A stretch of DNA of 64,000 nucleotides from Haloimpatiens sp042688525 (GTDB taxonomy: Bacteria > Bacillota > Clostridia > Clostridiales > Clostridiaceae). A model generated the notes under the pieces. That model did not search any database. It was given only the letters and a program-made list of their open reading frames with translations, and was not told the origin of the DNA. The position numbers and the translations under genes are program-made. Below are positions 1 through 8,414 of the stretch, piece by piece (position 1 is the stretch's first letter; every line of letters begins with the position of its first letter). The DNA lies in assembly GCF_042688525.2 (NCBI RefSeq), contig NZ_JBHWAB010000001.1, positions 1,302,001-1,366,000 of the forward strand, in the 5' to 3' direction.

Positions 1-49
1 TATTTATATTGTTAAATTAATAACTATTATAGAAATTTCTAGAAAAGTG

Positions 50-58
50 TGATATTAT
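50..58 (+). promoter_or_regulatory. Putative extended -10 promoter of lctP
   Basis: TG-A-TATTAT forms an extended -10 box. No good -35 box lies 17 bp upstream. Transcription would begin near 65, directly before the operator at 72-90, which suits repression by a bound regulator. Confidence 0.4.
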
Positions 59-71
59 TAAATCAACAAAT

Positions 72-90
72 TGGTATGACCACTATACCA
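72..90. promoter_or_regulatory. GntR/FadR-type operator upstream of lctP
   Basis: The site reads TGGTATGACCACTATACCA. It contains TGGT-N3-ACCA, the half-site pattern of FadR-subfamily GntR regulators such as LldR. It also contains the wider dyad TGGTAT-N7-ATACCA. The same 19-mer with one change recurs at 1707-1725 before etfB. The regulator gene is not in the window. The regulator identity is inferred; the repeated dyad is seen directly. Confidence 0.7.
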
Positions 91-109
91 GTTGAAGGAG
101 GGGGTATGT

Positions 110-1648
110 TTGAATTCATATTTACTATGCTTGGTGGCATTGATACCTATTATATGGCTTATGGTTTCACTGGGGATTTTAAAGTTACCAGCACATAAAA
201 CTTGTACGGCAACATTAGTATTAACACTAGTTTTAGCAATGTTTGTATGGAAGATGCCATTGACATCTGCTTTTACAGCAGCATTAGAAGGTACTGCATT
301 AGGACTGTGGCCTATAATGATTGTAATCATGGCAGCAGTATTCACTTATAATGTTTCATTACATACAAATAGTATGGAAACTATAAAAAAGATTCTTTCA
401 AACATAACTACTGATGAAAGAATATTAGTATTAATACTTGCATGGGGTTTTGGAGGATTTTTAGAAGCAGTTGCAGGATTTGGAACAGCAGTTGCAATAC
501 CTGCAAGTATACTAGCAGCTATGGGATTAGATCCAATATTTGCATCAGTTATATGTCTTATAGCAAATACTGTACCTACTGCTTTTGGAGCTATAGGAAT
601 TCCAGTAACAACATTAGCAAAAGTTGCTGGTCTCGATGTAAACGTATTAAGTTACACAACAGCAATACAATTAACATTATTTATTGTTATTATTCCTTTA
701 GTATTAGTAATTCTTACGGCTAAAAGTATAAGAGGAGTAAAAGGAGTTATTGGAATTTCACTAGCTTCTGGAATAGCTTTTGCAATACCTCAACTTTTAG
801 CAGCAAAATATATGGGTGCTGAACTTCCAGCATTACTTGGAAGCATATCTAGTATGGCAGTAACAATTTTCTTAGCAAAGAAATTTCATAAAGAAAATAA
901 GAATAAAAATAATAAAAATAAAGATATATCCTTTAAAGAAGGAGTTATTGCATGGATGCCCTATATATTAATTTTTACATTTATAATATTAAGTAGTTCA
1001 TTATTTCCAAGTATAAAAAGTGCTCTAGAAAGTATAAGTACTAGTTTGTACATATATAATGGACAAGGAGCTAAACCATTTGTATTTAAATGGATAGCAA
1101 CTCCAGGTGTATTAATAATAATAGCAGCATTTATTGGAGGAATGATTCAAGGAGCAAAGTTTGTAAATCTTGTAAAGGTTTTAATAGATACAATGAAGCA
1201 GTTAACAAAATCAGCAATCACGGTACTTTCAATAGTAGCACTAGCTAAAGTTATGGGATATAGTGGAATGATAGATTCTATTGCGCAAATATTGGCAAAA
1301 GTAACAGGAAGATTTTTTCCATTCATTTCACCAATAATAGGGGCCTTAGGAACATTTGTTACAGGTAGTGATACATCATCAAATGTTTTATTTGGTCAAC
1401 TTCAAGTAAATGTAGCAAATTCAATAAATGCAAATCCATATTGGCTTACAGCTGCGAATGCAGCAGGGGCTACTGCAGGTAAGATGATATCACCTCAAAG
1501 TATTGCAGTGGCAACAGCAGCTACAGGACTTGTAGGTTCAGAAGGAAAAATATTTAATAAGACATTAAAGTTTTGCATAGTATATGTAATAGTATTAGGA
1601 GTAATGGTATTAATAGGAGGTAATTTTATTAATTTGTTAATTCATTAA
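110..1648 (+). CDS. lctP: L-lactate permease (LctP family)
   Basis: Polytopic inner-membrane lactate/proton symporter of about 512 residues, the usual family length. The N terminus (LVALIPIIWLM, then LKLPAHKT) and the later segments GFGTAVAIPASIL, ANTVPTAFGAIGIPV and GALGTFVTGSDTSSN are typical LctP regions. The start is taken as TTG at 110 because AAGGAGG lies at 95-101, eight bases upstream. An in-frame TTG at 92 would lie in front of that ribosome site. The gene is followed by a hairpin and by lactate-oxidising genes in the same direction, so it should feed them with lactate. The GntR-type operator just upstream suggests lactate-responsive control. The family call is firm; glycolate or other 2-hydroxyacid transport is possible. 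Confidence 0.93.
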   Translation: MNSYLLCLVALIPIIWLMVSLGILKLPAHKTCTATLVLTLVLAMFVWKMPLTSAFTAALEGTALGLWPIMIVIMAAVFTYNVSLHTNSMETIKKILSNITTDERILVLILAWGFGGFLEAVAGFGTAVAIPASILAAMGLDPIFASVICLIANTVPTAFGAIGIPVTTLAKVAGLDVNVLSYTTAIQLTLFIVIIPLVLVILTAKSIRGVKGVIGISLASGIAFAIPQLLAAKYMGAELPALLGSISSMAVTIFLAKKFHKENKNKNNKNKDISFKEGVIAWMPYILIFTFIILSSSLFPSIKSALESISTSLYIYNGQGAKPFVFKWIATPGVLIIIAAFIGGMIQGAKFVNLVKVLIDTMKQLTKSAITVLSIVALAKVMGYSGMIDSIAQILAKVTGRFFPFISPIIGALGTFVTGSDTSSNVLFGQLQVNVANSINANPYWLTAANAAGATAGKMISPQSIAVATAATGLVGSEGKIFNKTLKFCIVYVIVLGVMVLIGGNFINLLIH

Positions 1649-1671
1649 TTTTATTCAAATAATTAAATTAG

Positions 1672-1693
1672 AAGGGATTTGAGAATCCCTTTT
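1672..1693 (+). terminator. Hairpin between lctP and etfB
   Basis: AAGGGATT and AATCCCTT form an 8-bp perfect stem with a TGAG loop, followed by only a few T residues. It may be a leaky terminator that lowers expression of the downstream enzymes relative to the permease, or a marker of a separate etfB transcript. Confidence 0.6.
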
Positions 1694-1706
1694 AAAAATA
1701 AAACAG

Positions 1707-1725
1707 TGGTATGACCACTAGACCA
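1707..1725. promoter_or_regulatory. Second GntR-type operator, upstream of etfB
   Basis: TGGTATGACCACTAGACCA differs from the lctP operator at 72-90 by one base. It sits only six bases upstream of the etfB ribosome site. Binding here could block a local promoter or act as a roadblock to transcription coming from lctP. Confidence 0.65.
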
Positions 1726-1743
1726 ATTTTAGGAGGTAATCAT

Positions 1744-2532
1744 ATGGAGATCTTAGTATGTATTAAACAAGTTCCAGGAACATCAAAGGTAGAAGTAGAT
1801 GAAAAAACAGGAGTATTAAAGAGAGATGGTGTTGATTCTAAAATGAATCCTTATGATTTGTTTGCACTTGAAACTGCTTTAAATATAAAAGAAGAAAAAG
1901 GTGGAGAAGTAAAAGTAGTAAGTATGGGACCACCTCAAGCAAAAGAAGTTATAAAAGAAGCATATATGATGGGTGCTGACAGTGGAGCGCTTCTTTCAGA
2001 TAGAAAATTTGCAGGAGCTGATGTTTTAGCAACATCATATACAATTTCTCAAGGTGTTAGAATGTGTGGAAATCCAGATTTAATAGTTTGTGGGAAACAA
2101 ACTACAGATGGAGATACAGCTCAAGTAGGACCAGAAATGGCAGAGTACTTAGGAATTCCTCATGTAGCAAATGTTAAAAGAATATTAGAAATAACAGATA
2201 AATGTATAACAGTTGAAATGAATATGGCAGAAACAGTTGAAGTTCAAAGTATTAAATTTCCTTGTTTAATAACAGTTGAAAAGGATATCAATACTCCAAG
2301 ACTTCCATCATATAAGAAAAAATTAGAAACTAAGGATAAAGAAATAAAGGTATTTGCATTAAAGGATTTTCATGATACAGAGGAAACGCATTATGGACTT
2401 AATGGTTCAGCAACTCAAGTTGAGAGAATATTCCCTCCAACAGTAAATACTGATAAAGAGATTTGGAATGGACAGAGTGAAGAACTAGCAAGTAAATTAG
2501 CTAATAAATTAGTAGAACTAAAATTTGTTTAA
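1744..2532 (+). CDS. etfB: Electron transfer flavoprotein beta subunit (lactate dehydrogenase complex)
   Basis: FAD/AMP-binding beta subunit of an electron transfer flavoprotein, 262 residues. It has the EtfB N terminus (MEILVCIKQVPGT) and the ETF-beta signature region around VCGKQTTDGDTAQVGPEMAE. The start is ATG 1744 because AGGAGG at 1731-1736 precedes it. An in-frame ATG at 1711 lies inside the operator and lacks a ribosome site. It is followed 17 bases later by etfA and then lctD. This order matches the LctBCD confurcating lactate dehydrogenase of Acetobacterium woodii, where EtfB carries the bifurcating FAD and the NAD site. The function as LctB is inferred from context plus family. Confidence 0.93.
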   Translation: MEILVCIKQVPGTSKVEVDEKTGVLKRDGVDSKMNPYDLFALETALNIKEEKGGEVKVVSMGPPQAKEVIKEAYMMGADSGALLSDRKFAGADVLATSYTISQGVRMCGNPDLIVCGKQTTDGDTAQVGPEMAEYLGIPHVANVKRILEITDKCITVEMNMAETVEVQSIKFPCLITVEKDINTPRLPSYKKKLETKDKEIKVFALKDFHDTEETHYGLNGSATQVERIFPPTVNTDKEIWNGQSEELASKLANKLVELKFV

Positions 2533-2549
2533 TCGGGAGGAATGTTATT

Positions 2550-3767
2550 ATGGGTAAATTAGTAATTCATGAAGAAAAGGTAAATAAAGAGGTTATAGAT
2601 GAACTAGTTAATATATGTCCTTTTGGTGCTATGACAGAAAAAGATGGTAAACTCGAAATAAGTGCTGCATGTAAGATGTGTAGACTTTGTGTAAAAAAAG
2701 GACCTAAAGGGGTAGTGGAATTCATTGAAGAAAATAAAAAAGAGATAGATAAAAGTAAGTGGAGTGGAATTGCAGTATATGTAGATCATGTTGAAGGAGA
2801 AATTCATCCAGTAACATTTGAACTTATAGGAAAAGCTAAAGAACTTGCAGAAAAAACAAATCAACCAGTGTATTGTTTATTTGCAGGTCATAATATAAAA
2901 GATAAAGCAGAACAAATTTTACACTATGGTGTTGACAAAGTGTTTGTATATGATTACCAAGAATTGACGGATTTTAGAATAGAACCATATACAGCAGTGT
3001 TTGAAGATTTTATAAATAAGTTTAAACCTTCATCTATTTTGGTTGGAGCAACAACAGTTGGAAGATCTTTAGCTCCAAGAGTAGCTGCAAGATTTAAAAC
3101 AGGACTTACAGCAGACTGTACAATCTTAGATATGAAGGAAAATACAGATTTAGTTCAAATTAGACCAGCTTTTGGTGGAAATATAATGGCTCAAATTGTT
3201 ACTCCAAATAATAGACCTCAATTTGCTACAGTAAGATATAAAGTATTTTCTGCTCCAGAAAGAACAGAAAAAGCTTTTGGAAAGATAGAACAATGTGTTA
3301 TGGAAAAAGATAAACTAAAATCTAATATTGAAGTTATAGAAGTAACTAGAAAAGAAAAAGAAATAAGTATATCAGAAGCTGATGTAATTGTAGCAGTTGG
3401 TAGAGGAATAAAAGCTGAAAAAGATATGGAAATGGTAAGAGAGTTAGCAGATATTTTAAATGCACAAATTGGTGTAACTAGACCTTTGATAGAAGCAGGA
3501 TGGGCAGATGCTAAACAGCAAATTGGTCTTTCTGGTAGAACAGTTAAACCTAAATTAATAATTGCCCTTGGAATATCAGGAGCTGTACAATTTACAGCAG
3601 GAATGAATAATTCAGATTGTATAGTAGCCATAAATAGTGATGAAAAAGCATCAATATTTGATGTTGCACATTATGGAATTGTAGGAGACTTATATGAGAT
3701 TGTTCCTAAATTAATTGAAAATTTGAAATCTGGAAAATCAATAGGTGAAGTTGCAGCAACAATATAA
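2550..3767 (+). CDS. etfA: Electron transfer flavoprotein alpha subunit with N-terminal iron-sulfur domain
   Basis: Alpha subunit of the ETF, 405 residues, longer than ordinary EtfA (about 320). The extra N terminus holds C23-P, then C41-x2-C44-x2-C47, enough for one [4Fe-4S] cluster. The ETF alpha domain follows, with the FAD-binding C-terminal region at about 285-400 (VAVGRGIK, RPLIEAGWADAKQQIGLSGRTVKPKL, IALGISGAVQF). Such a ferredoxin-like extension is known in LctC of the Acetobacterium woodii lactate dehydrogenase. There, reduced ferredoxin is oxidised to drive lactate oxidation with NAD. The ribosome site is GGGAGG just upstream. Position between etfB and lctD supports the same role here. 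Confidence 0.93.
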   Translation: MGKLVIHEEKVNKEVIDELVNICPFGAMTEKDGKLEISAACKMCRLCVKKGPKGVVEFIEENKKEIDKSKWSGIAVYVDHVEGEIHPVTFELIGKAKELAEKTNQPVYCLFAGHNIKDKAEQILHYGVDKVFVYDYQELTDFRIEPYTAVFEDFINKFKPSSILVGATTVGRSLAPRVAARFKTGLTADCTILDMKENTDLVQIRPAFGGNIMAQIVTPNNRPQFATVRYKVFSAPERTEKAFGKIEQCVMEKDKLKSNIEVIEVTRKEKEISISEADVIVAVGRGIKAEKDMEMVRELADILNAQIGVTRPLIEAGWADAKQQIGLSGRTVKPKLIIALGISGAVQFTAGMNNSDCIVAINSDEKASIFDVAHYGIVGDLYEIVPKLIENLKSGKSIGEVAATI

Positions 3768-3822
3768 GTTGATTACAAGAAAAGAAATTTAAAATAATTA
3801 GATTGATGGAGGGTGGATTATC

Positions 3823-5238
3823 ATGAAATGCGTATGCGATAAAGAATATAAAAAGATAGATGTTAAAGATATAGAGTTCTTAAAATCTATATGTGGTGAA
3901 GAACGAGTTTATTTAGGCAATGAGATAAGTGAAGATTTTAGCCATGATGAATTGGGTGGAGTTAGTAATATGCCTGATGTTGTAGTAGATGCTTTATCTA
4001 CTGAAGAAGTTTCAAAAATAATGAAATATGCTTATGAAAATAATATTCCAGTAGTACCAAGAGGCTCAGGAACAGGACTTGTAGGAGCATCAGTTCCTCT
4101 AGAAGGAGGAATCATGATCAATTTAACAAAGATGAATAAAATATTAGAAATTGACAAAGAAAATTTAACTTTAACAGTTGAACCTGGTGTACTTCTTATG
4201 GAAATAGGAAAATATGTAGAGGAAAATGATTTATTTTACCCACCAGATCCAGGTGAAAAATCAGCAACAATAGGAGGAAATATAAGTACTAATGCAGGAG
4301 GAATGAGAGCAGTTAAATATGGTGTTACAAGAGATTATGTAAGAGGACTTGAAGTAGTTCTTCCAAATGGTGAAGTACTAAATATTGGAGGAAAAGTTGT
4401 TAAAAATAGTTCAGGATATTCTATAAAAGATTTAATTGTAGGTTCAGAAGGAACTTTAGGAATAGTAACTAAAGCAATATTAAGACTATTACCTTTGCCA
4501 AAAAAATCAGTAAGTTTGTTAATTCCATTTAAAGATATAGATACTGCAATTGAAATGGTACCTAAGATAATTAAGTCTAAAGCTGTACCAACAGCTATTG
4601 AATTTATGCAAAAAGAAGTAATATTATCTGCAGAAGAGTACTTAGGAAAGAAATTCCCAGATAACTCATGTGATGCATATTTACTACTAACTTTTGATGG
4701 AAACACTAAAGAACAAGTAGAAAATGATTATTCAACAGTTGCAGATTTATGTTTAGCTGAAGGTGGAATTGATGCATACATAATAGATACTGATGAAAGA
4801 AAAGAATCTGTTTGGAGTGCTAGAGGAGCTTTCTTAGAAGCTATAAAGGCATCAACTACTGAAATGGATGAATGTGATGTTGTTGTTCCTAGAAATAGGG
4901 TTGCAGAATTTATAAAATATACTCATGATTTGGAAAAAGAATTTAATATAAGAATTCCGAGCTTTGGACATGCAGGGGACGGAAATTTACATGTTTATAT
5001 TTGCAGAGATGAGTTATCTGAAGCTGATTGGAATAAAAAGTTAAAACAATTATTTGAACGTATGTATAAAAAATCAAATGAACTTAGAGGTTTAGTTTCT
5101 GGAGAACATGGAATAGGTTATGCTAAGAAACAATATATGTTTAATCAATATGGAGAAGCCTATATGAATGTAATGAAAGGAATTAAGAAGGTATTTGATT
5201 CTAAAAACATATTAAATCCAGGAAAAGTTTGCCAGTAA
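3823..5238 (+). CDS. lctD: FAD-linked lactate dehydrogenase subunit (LctD/GlcD family)
   Basis: Flavin oxidase of 471 residues that would oxidise D- or L-lactate to pyruvate and pass electrons to the EtfAB pair. The FAD-binding type 4 domain is visible at about 55-230 (VPRGSGTGLVGASVP, PPDPGEKSATIGGNISTNAGG). The C-terminal oxidase domain has GHAGDGNLHVYI and SGEHGIGYAKKQYM near the end. No cysteine cluster for iron-sulfur binding is present, so it depends on EtfA for that. The ribosome site is GGAGGGTGG. It is the third gene after etfB and etfA. A glycolate oxidase role is the main alternative, but the adjacent lactate permease and lactate racemase argue for lactate. Confidence 0.92.
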   Translation: MKCVCDKEYKKIDVKDIEFLKSICGEERVYLGNEISEDFSHDELGGVSNMPDVVVDALSTEEVSKIMKYAYENNIPVVPRGSGTGLVGASVPLEGGIMINLTKMNKILEIDKENLTLTVEPGVLLMEIGKYVEENDLFYPPDPGEKSATIGGNISTNAGGMRAVKYGVTRDYVRGLEVVLPNGEVLNIGGKVVKNSSGYSIKDLIVGSEGTLGIVTKAILRLLPLPKKSVSLLIPFKDIDTAIEMVPKIIKSKAVPTAIEFMQKEVILSAEEYLGKKFPDNSCDAYLLLTFDGNTKEQVENDYSTVADLCLAEGGIDAYIIDTDERKESVWSARGAFLEAIKASTTEMDECDVVVPRNRVAEFIKYTHDLEKEFNIRIPSFGHAGDGNLHVYICRDELSEADWNKKLKQLFERMYKKSNELRGLVSGEHGIGYAKKQYMFNQYGEAYMNVMKGIKKVFDSKNILNPGKVCQ

Positions 5239-5239
5239 T

Positions 5240-5315
5240 TTAACTTTCACAGGTGAAAAATAGCCGTTACGGGAAATGATATATTGCTTAGAAACCTTTC
5301 ACTTCAGTAACAAGT
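5240..5315 (+). repeat. Solo left arm of the 255-bp palindromic element
   Basis: Starts right after the lctD stop codon. It matches the left arm of the full copies at 6738 and 19998 (TAACTTTCACAGGTG, then TACGGGAAATGATAT, then AACCTTTCACTTCAGTAAC). The central loop and right arm are missing. Confidence 0.8.
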
Positions 5316-5321
5316 TTATAT

Positions 5322-5348
5322 GGGTTGTGTTTACACAACCCTTTTTTT
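5322..5348 (+). terminator. Rho-independent terminator after lctD
   Basis: GGGTTGTG, loop TTTA, CACAACCC, then seven T residues. This is a strong terminator only about 28 bases before the larA start, so larA is expressed by read-through or from a promoter embedded in the preceding repeat arm. Confidence 0.88.
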
Positions 5349-5376
5349 AAAATTAATATGAATGGGGGATTAAATA

Positions 5377-6651
5377 ATGGCTATAATTAAGGTTCCATAT
5401 TATAAGAAACTAATGAAATTGGATATAGAAGATAAAAATTTAATAGGTATTCTTAAATCAAAGGCACATGAATATAAAGCTGAATTATCCCAAGAAGAGT
5501 TAGTAGAAAAAGCATTAGATAATCCAATTAATTCTCCTAAACTAGAAGAAATGGTTAAAGGAAAAAAGGAGATTGTTATAATAACTAGTGATCATACAAG
5601 GCCAGTACCAAGTAAGATAACAATGCCAATATTATTGAGAAGAATAAGAAGTGTAAATCCAAGCATAGATATTAAAATTCTTATTGCTACAGGATTTCAT
5701 AGAGCTACTACAAAAGAAGAACTTATAAATAAATTTGGAGAAAAAATTGTTAATGAAGAAAATATTATAATTCACGATTCTAGAGATAAAGAAAATCTTG
5801 TTAAGCTAGGAATATTACCATCAGGTGGAGAATTATATATAAATAAAATTGCTGCACAAGCAGAACTTTTAATTGCAGAAGGATTTATTGAACCACATTT
5901 TTTTGCAGGTTTTTCAGGAGGAAGAAAAAGTATACTTCCAGGTATTGCTTCTGCAGAGACAATTATGGCAAATCATTGTTCAGAATTTATATCAACTAAA
6001 TATGCTAGAACAGGAAATTTAGAAAACAATCCAATTCATAGGGATATGGTATATGCAGCAGAAAAAGCTAAATTAGCTTTTATATTAAATGTAGTTATTG
6101 ATAAAGATAAAAAAGTTATAAATGCATTTGCAGGAGACAGAGAAAAAGCTCATGAAAGAGGTTGTGAATTTGTAATAAGTTTGAGTAAAGTAGATAAGGT
6201 AGAAGCTGATATAGTAGTATCTACTAATGGCGGATATCCATTAGATCAAAATATATATCAATCAGTTAAAGGAATGACTGCAGCGGAGGCAACATGTAAA
6301 GATGGTGGAGTAATTATAATGATTGCAGCTTGTAATGATGGTCATGGTGGAAAATCATTTTATGATAATTTGGCAAATGCAAATTCACCTCAACAATTAT
6401 TAGATAAATTAATTAAGATTCCAAGAAATAAAACTGCTCCAGATCAATGGGAATTTCAAATTTTAGCTAGAATATTAAGCAAACATACAGTTATATTAGT
6501 TACAGATATGTGTGATCCAAAAATGATAAAAGATATGCATATGGAACATGCGTATACTTTTGAGGAAGCTCTAACACGTGCATACGAGTTAAAAGGAAAC
6601 GATGCAAAAGTAGCAGTAATTCCAGATGGAGTTTCGGTTATTGTAAAATAA
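5377..6651 (+). CDS. larA: Nickel-pincer lactate racemase LarA
   Basis: Interconverts D- and L-lactate using a covalently held nickel-pincer nucleotide. The length (424 residues) and residue numbering agree with the Lactiplantibacillus plantarum enzyme. Asp72 and Arg75 sit in SDHTRP, and His108 in GFHRATT. His174 and Lys184 are in PHFFAGFSGGRKSILPG (Lys184 is the cofactor-attachment lysine), and His200 is in TIMANH. This full set makes a genuine racemase more likely than one of the many LarA-like epimerases. It lies behind lctD, beyond a terminator, and would let the pathway use both lactate isomers. The cofactor-synthesis genes larB, larC and larE are not in the window. A purine-rich GGGGG ribosome site precedes ATG 5377. 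Confidence 0.9.
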   Translation: MAIIKVPYYKKLMKLDIEDKNLIGILKSKAHEYKAELSQEELVEKALDNPINSPKLEEMVKGKKEIVIITSDHTRPVPSKITMPILLRRIRSVNPSIDIKILIATGFHRATTKEELINKFGEKIVNEENIIIHDSRDKENLVKLGILPSGGELYINKIAAQAELLIAEGFIEPHFFAGFSGGRKSILPGIASAETIMANHCSEFISTKYARTGNLENNPIHRDMVYAAEKAKLAFILNVVIDKDKKVINAFAGDREKAHERGCEFVISLSKVDKVEADIVVSTNGGYPLDQNIYQSVKGMTAAEATCKDGGVIIMIAACNDGHGGKSFYDNLANANSPQQLLDKLIKIPRNKTAPDQWEFQILARILSKHTVILVTDMCDPKMIKDMHMEHAYTFEEALTRAYELKGNDAKVAVIPDGVSVIVK

Positions 6652-6654
6652 TAA

Positions 6655-6720
6655 TTCAACTTTCTCAGATTAAAAATATCCGCTATGGGAAATGATATCT
6701 TGATCAAGAACCTTTTATTT
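6655..6720 (+). repeat. Degenerate left arm of the palindromic element
   Basis: Begins four bases after the larA stop codon (TTCAACTTTCTCAG). It continues with TATCCGCTATGGGAAATGAT and decays before the central part. A full copy starts 18 bases later. Confidence 0.7.
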
Positions 6721-6737
6721 TAAAGATAATTAATAGC

Positions 6738-6992
6738 TCAACTTTCGCAGGTGAAAAATATCCGCTACGGGAAATGATATCTTGCTTAGAAACCTTTCAC
6801 TTCAGTAACAAGTTCTAAGCTTTACTCATATTGAAAAAAGATTTTTTAATTAATATTCCGTAGGAATCAGTAATTTAAAAATAACTTTTTTCAAATTCGT
6901 AAAGCTAAGAACTTGTAAACTTTGTTCAAATGTTTCTTACGCAATATATCATTTCCCTTCGCTAAGCAGTATTTTTTTACTGTGAAAGTTGA
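6738..6992 (+). repeat. Full 255-bp palindromic element, copy 1
   Basis: Bounded by TCAACTTTCGCAG and CTGTGAAAGTTGA, 13-bp terminal inverted repeats with one mismatch. Long inner arms also pair: GTTCTAAGCTTTAC with GTAAAGCTAAGAAC, and TTGAAAAAAG with CTTTTTTCAA. Near-identical copies lie at 19998 and, inverted, at 28698. No ORF is inside. It fills most of the gap between larA and pfp. Confidence 0.9.
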
Positions 6993-7006
6993 GATAGTAA
7001 CAAATT

Positions 7007-7038
7007 AAAAAGCAGTATATCACAATATACTGCTTTTT
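7007..7038. terminator. Bidirectional terminator between larA and pfp
   Basis: AAAAAGCAGTATAT, loop CACA, ATATACTGCTTTTT. The 14-bp perfect stem has A and T runs on both sides and lies between convergent genes. From here to the pfp stop no other feature was seen, apart from an AGGAGG at about 7082 that leads into no reading frame. Confidence 0.85.
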
Positions 7039-7137
7039 AAGTATTATTTTTAAATAGTAGCTAGTTTTGTAATTAAATTTTAGGAGGTAGCAAAAAATTT
7101 AATCAACTAGCAATATATATATAAATTTTGATAACTG

Positions 7138-8355
7138 TTAACGTAATTTTATATATTTAGGTAAACCATGTTCAGTATTTACTTGTGGAGTACCAATTAT
7201 TAGTGGTAGGGCATATTTAAATGCGTCTTCAGTAACATTATTACCTTCTTTATTAATCCAATGTTTTGGAATGTATTTTACATTATTAGCAACTTCTGAA
7301 GCTTTTATCAAAAAGGCTTTTGAAACATAAGGTTCAGTGTTAACACGTTCTATTCCTACCATATAACCACTTTTTCCTTTTATTGAATATGAAACAGCAG
7401 CTTTTCCAACTTCATAAGCTTCATCTATATCAGTTTTAGAAGCACAATGTAGAGCACAACGCTGCATTACACCTAATTCTAAAGTTTTAACTCTTTTAGT
7501 TACACCACTTTGTATTAACCAATTTTTAAGTACATTACAGACTCCACCTAATTGAGCATGTCCAAATTTATCATGTACACCACCAGTATTCATATTACTA
7601 ACAAAATTACCGTCTTTATCTTTTATACCTTCAGAAACAACTATAAATACTTGATTTTTTTCTGAAAATCTTCTTTTTACATCTTCTATGAATTTTTCTT
7701 TAGAAAAAGGTACTTCTGGAAGATAAATAAAGTCTACAATTGGTTTCCCATCAATCTGAGCTAATACACTGCTGGCAGTTAACCAACCAGTATCTCTTCC
7801 CATTGCTTCAATAATGAATATTCCATTATTTATATATACACTACTATCTAAATATGTTTCTAAAGTTGTAGTAGCTATGAATTTAGCAGCACTACCAAAA
7901 CCAGGAGTGTGATCAGTAAATGGAAGATCATTATCAATTGTTTTTGGTATTCCTAATATTTTTATATCAATGTTAGCATATTTAACATATTCGCTTAGTT
8001 TATGAACAGTATCCATTGAATCATTTCCACCAATATATAAGAAAGTTTCAACGTCTAATTTTTTTAATATATCTATTAATTTTTTATATTCTTCATCATT
8101 TTCCCTAAAATCTTTAAGTTTATATCTACAAGAACCAAGTCCTGATGCTGGCGTATATTTTAAAGTTTGAATTTTTTCATAAGACATATCTGATAAGTTG
8201 ATTATATTTTCTTGTAATATTCCTTCAATTCCATTTATTCCAGCATATACATTGTCATAATATCTATGTTTTAAATTTTCATCATATACTCCAACTACGC
8301 TTGAATTGATAACTGAAGTAGGTCCCCCTGATTGGGCTATAAGACAATTACTCAT
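7138..8355 (-). CDS. pfp: Pyrophosphate-type 6-phosphofructokinase
   Basis: Glycolytic phosphofructokinase of 405 residues. N-terminal AQSGGPTSVIN, GGNDSMDT at about 105, GIPKTIDNDLPFTDHTPGFGSAAK at about 135-160 and EAMGRDTGWLTA at about 190 are family motifs. The lysine in PKTIDND replaces the glycine of ATP-dependent enzymes and is the mark of pyrophosphate use. GGND rather than GGDG also fits a non-ATP donor. The gene stands alone on the minus strand with its own promoter at 8415-8443 and a GAGGGG ribosome site. The phosphoryl donor is inferred from motifs only. A second, ATP-dependent pfkA may exist elsewhere. Confidence 0.85.
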   Translation of the reverse strand: MSNCLIAQSGGPTSVINSSVVGVYDENLKHRYYDNVYAGINGIEGILQENIINLSDMSYEKIQTLKYTPASGLGSCRYKLKDFRENDEEYKKLIDILKKLDVETFLYIGGNDSMDTVHKLSEYVKYANIDIKILGIPKTIDNDLPFTDHTPGFGSAAKFIATTTLETYLDSSVYINNGIFIIEAMGRDTGWLTASSVLAQIDGKPIVDFIYLPEVPFSKEKFIEDVKRRFSEKNQVFIVVSEGIKDKDGNFVSNMNTGGVHDKFGHAQLGGVCNVLKNWLIQSGVTKRVKTLELGVMQRCALHCASKTDIDEAYEVGKAAVSYSIKGKSGYMVGIERVNTEPYVSKAFLIKASEVANNVKYIPKHWINKEGNNVTEDAFKYALPLIIGTPQVNTEHGLPKYIKLR

Positions 8356-8414
8356 TAGTTATTCTCCCCTCAGATTGTTTTAATATATCATATATATAAG
8401 TTTTGTACAGGACT

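Noticed and set aside
3218..3631. Long open frame on the strand opposite etfA
   Set aside because: No ribosome site or family resemblance, and it lies wholly inside a well-conserved gene. It is an effect of codon use.
6738..6992. Palindromic element as a complete insertion sequence
   Set aside because: At 255 bp it has no transposase reading frame. It can only be a non-autonomous or structural repeat.
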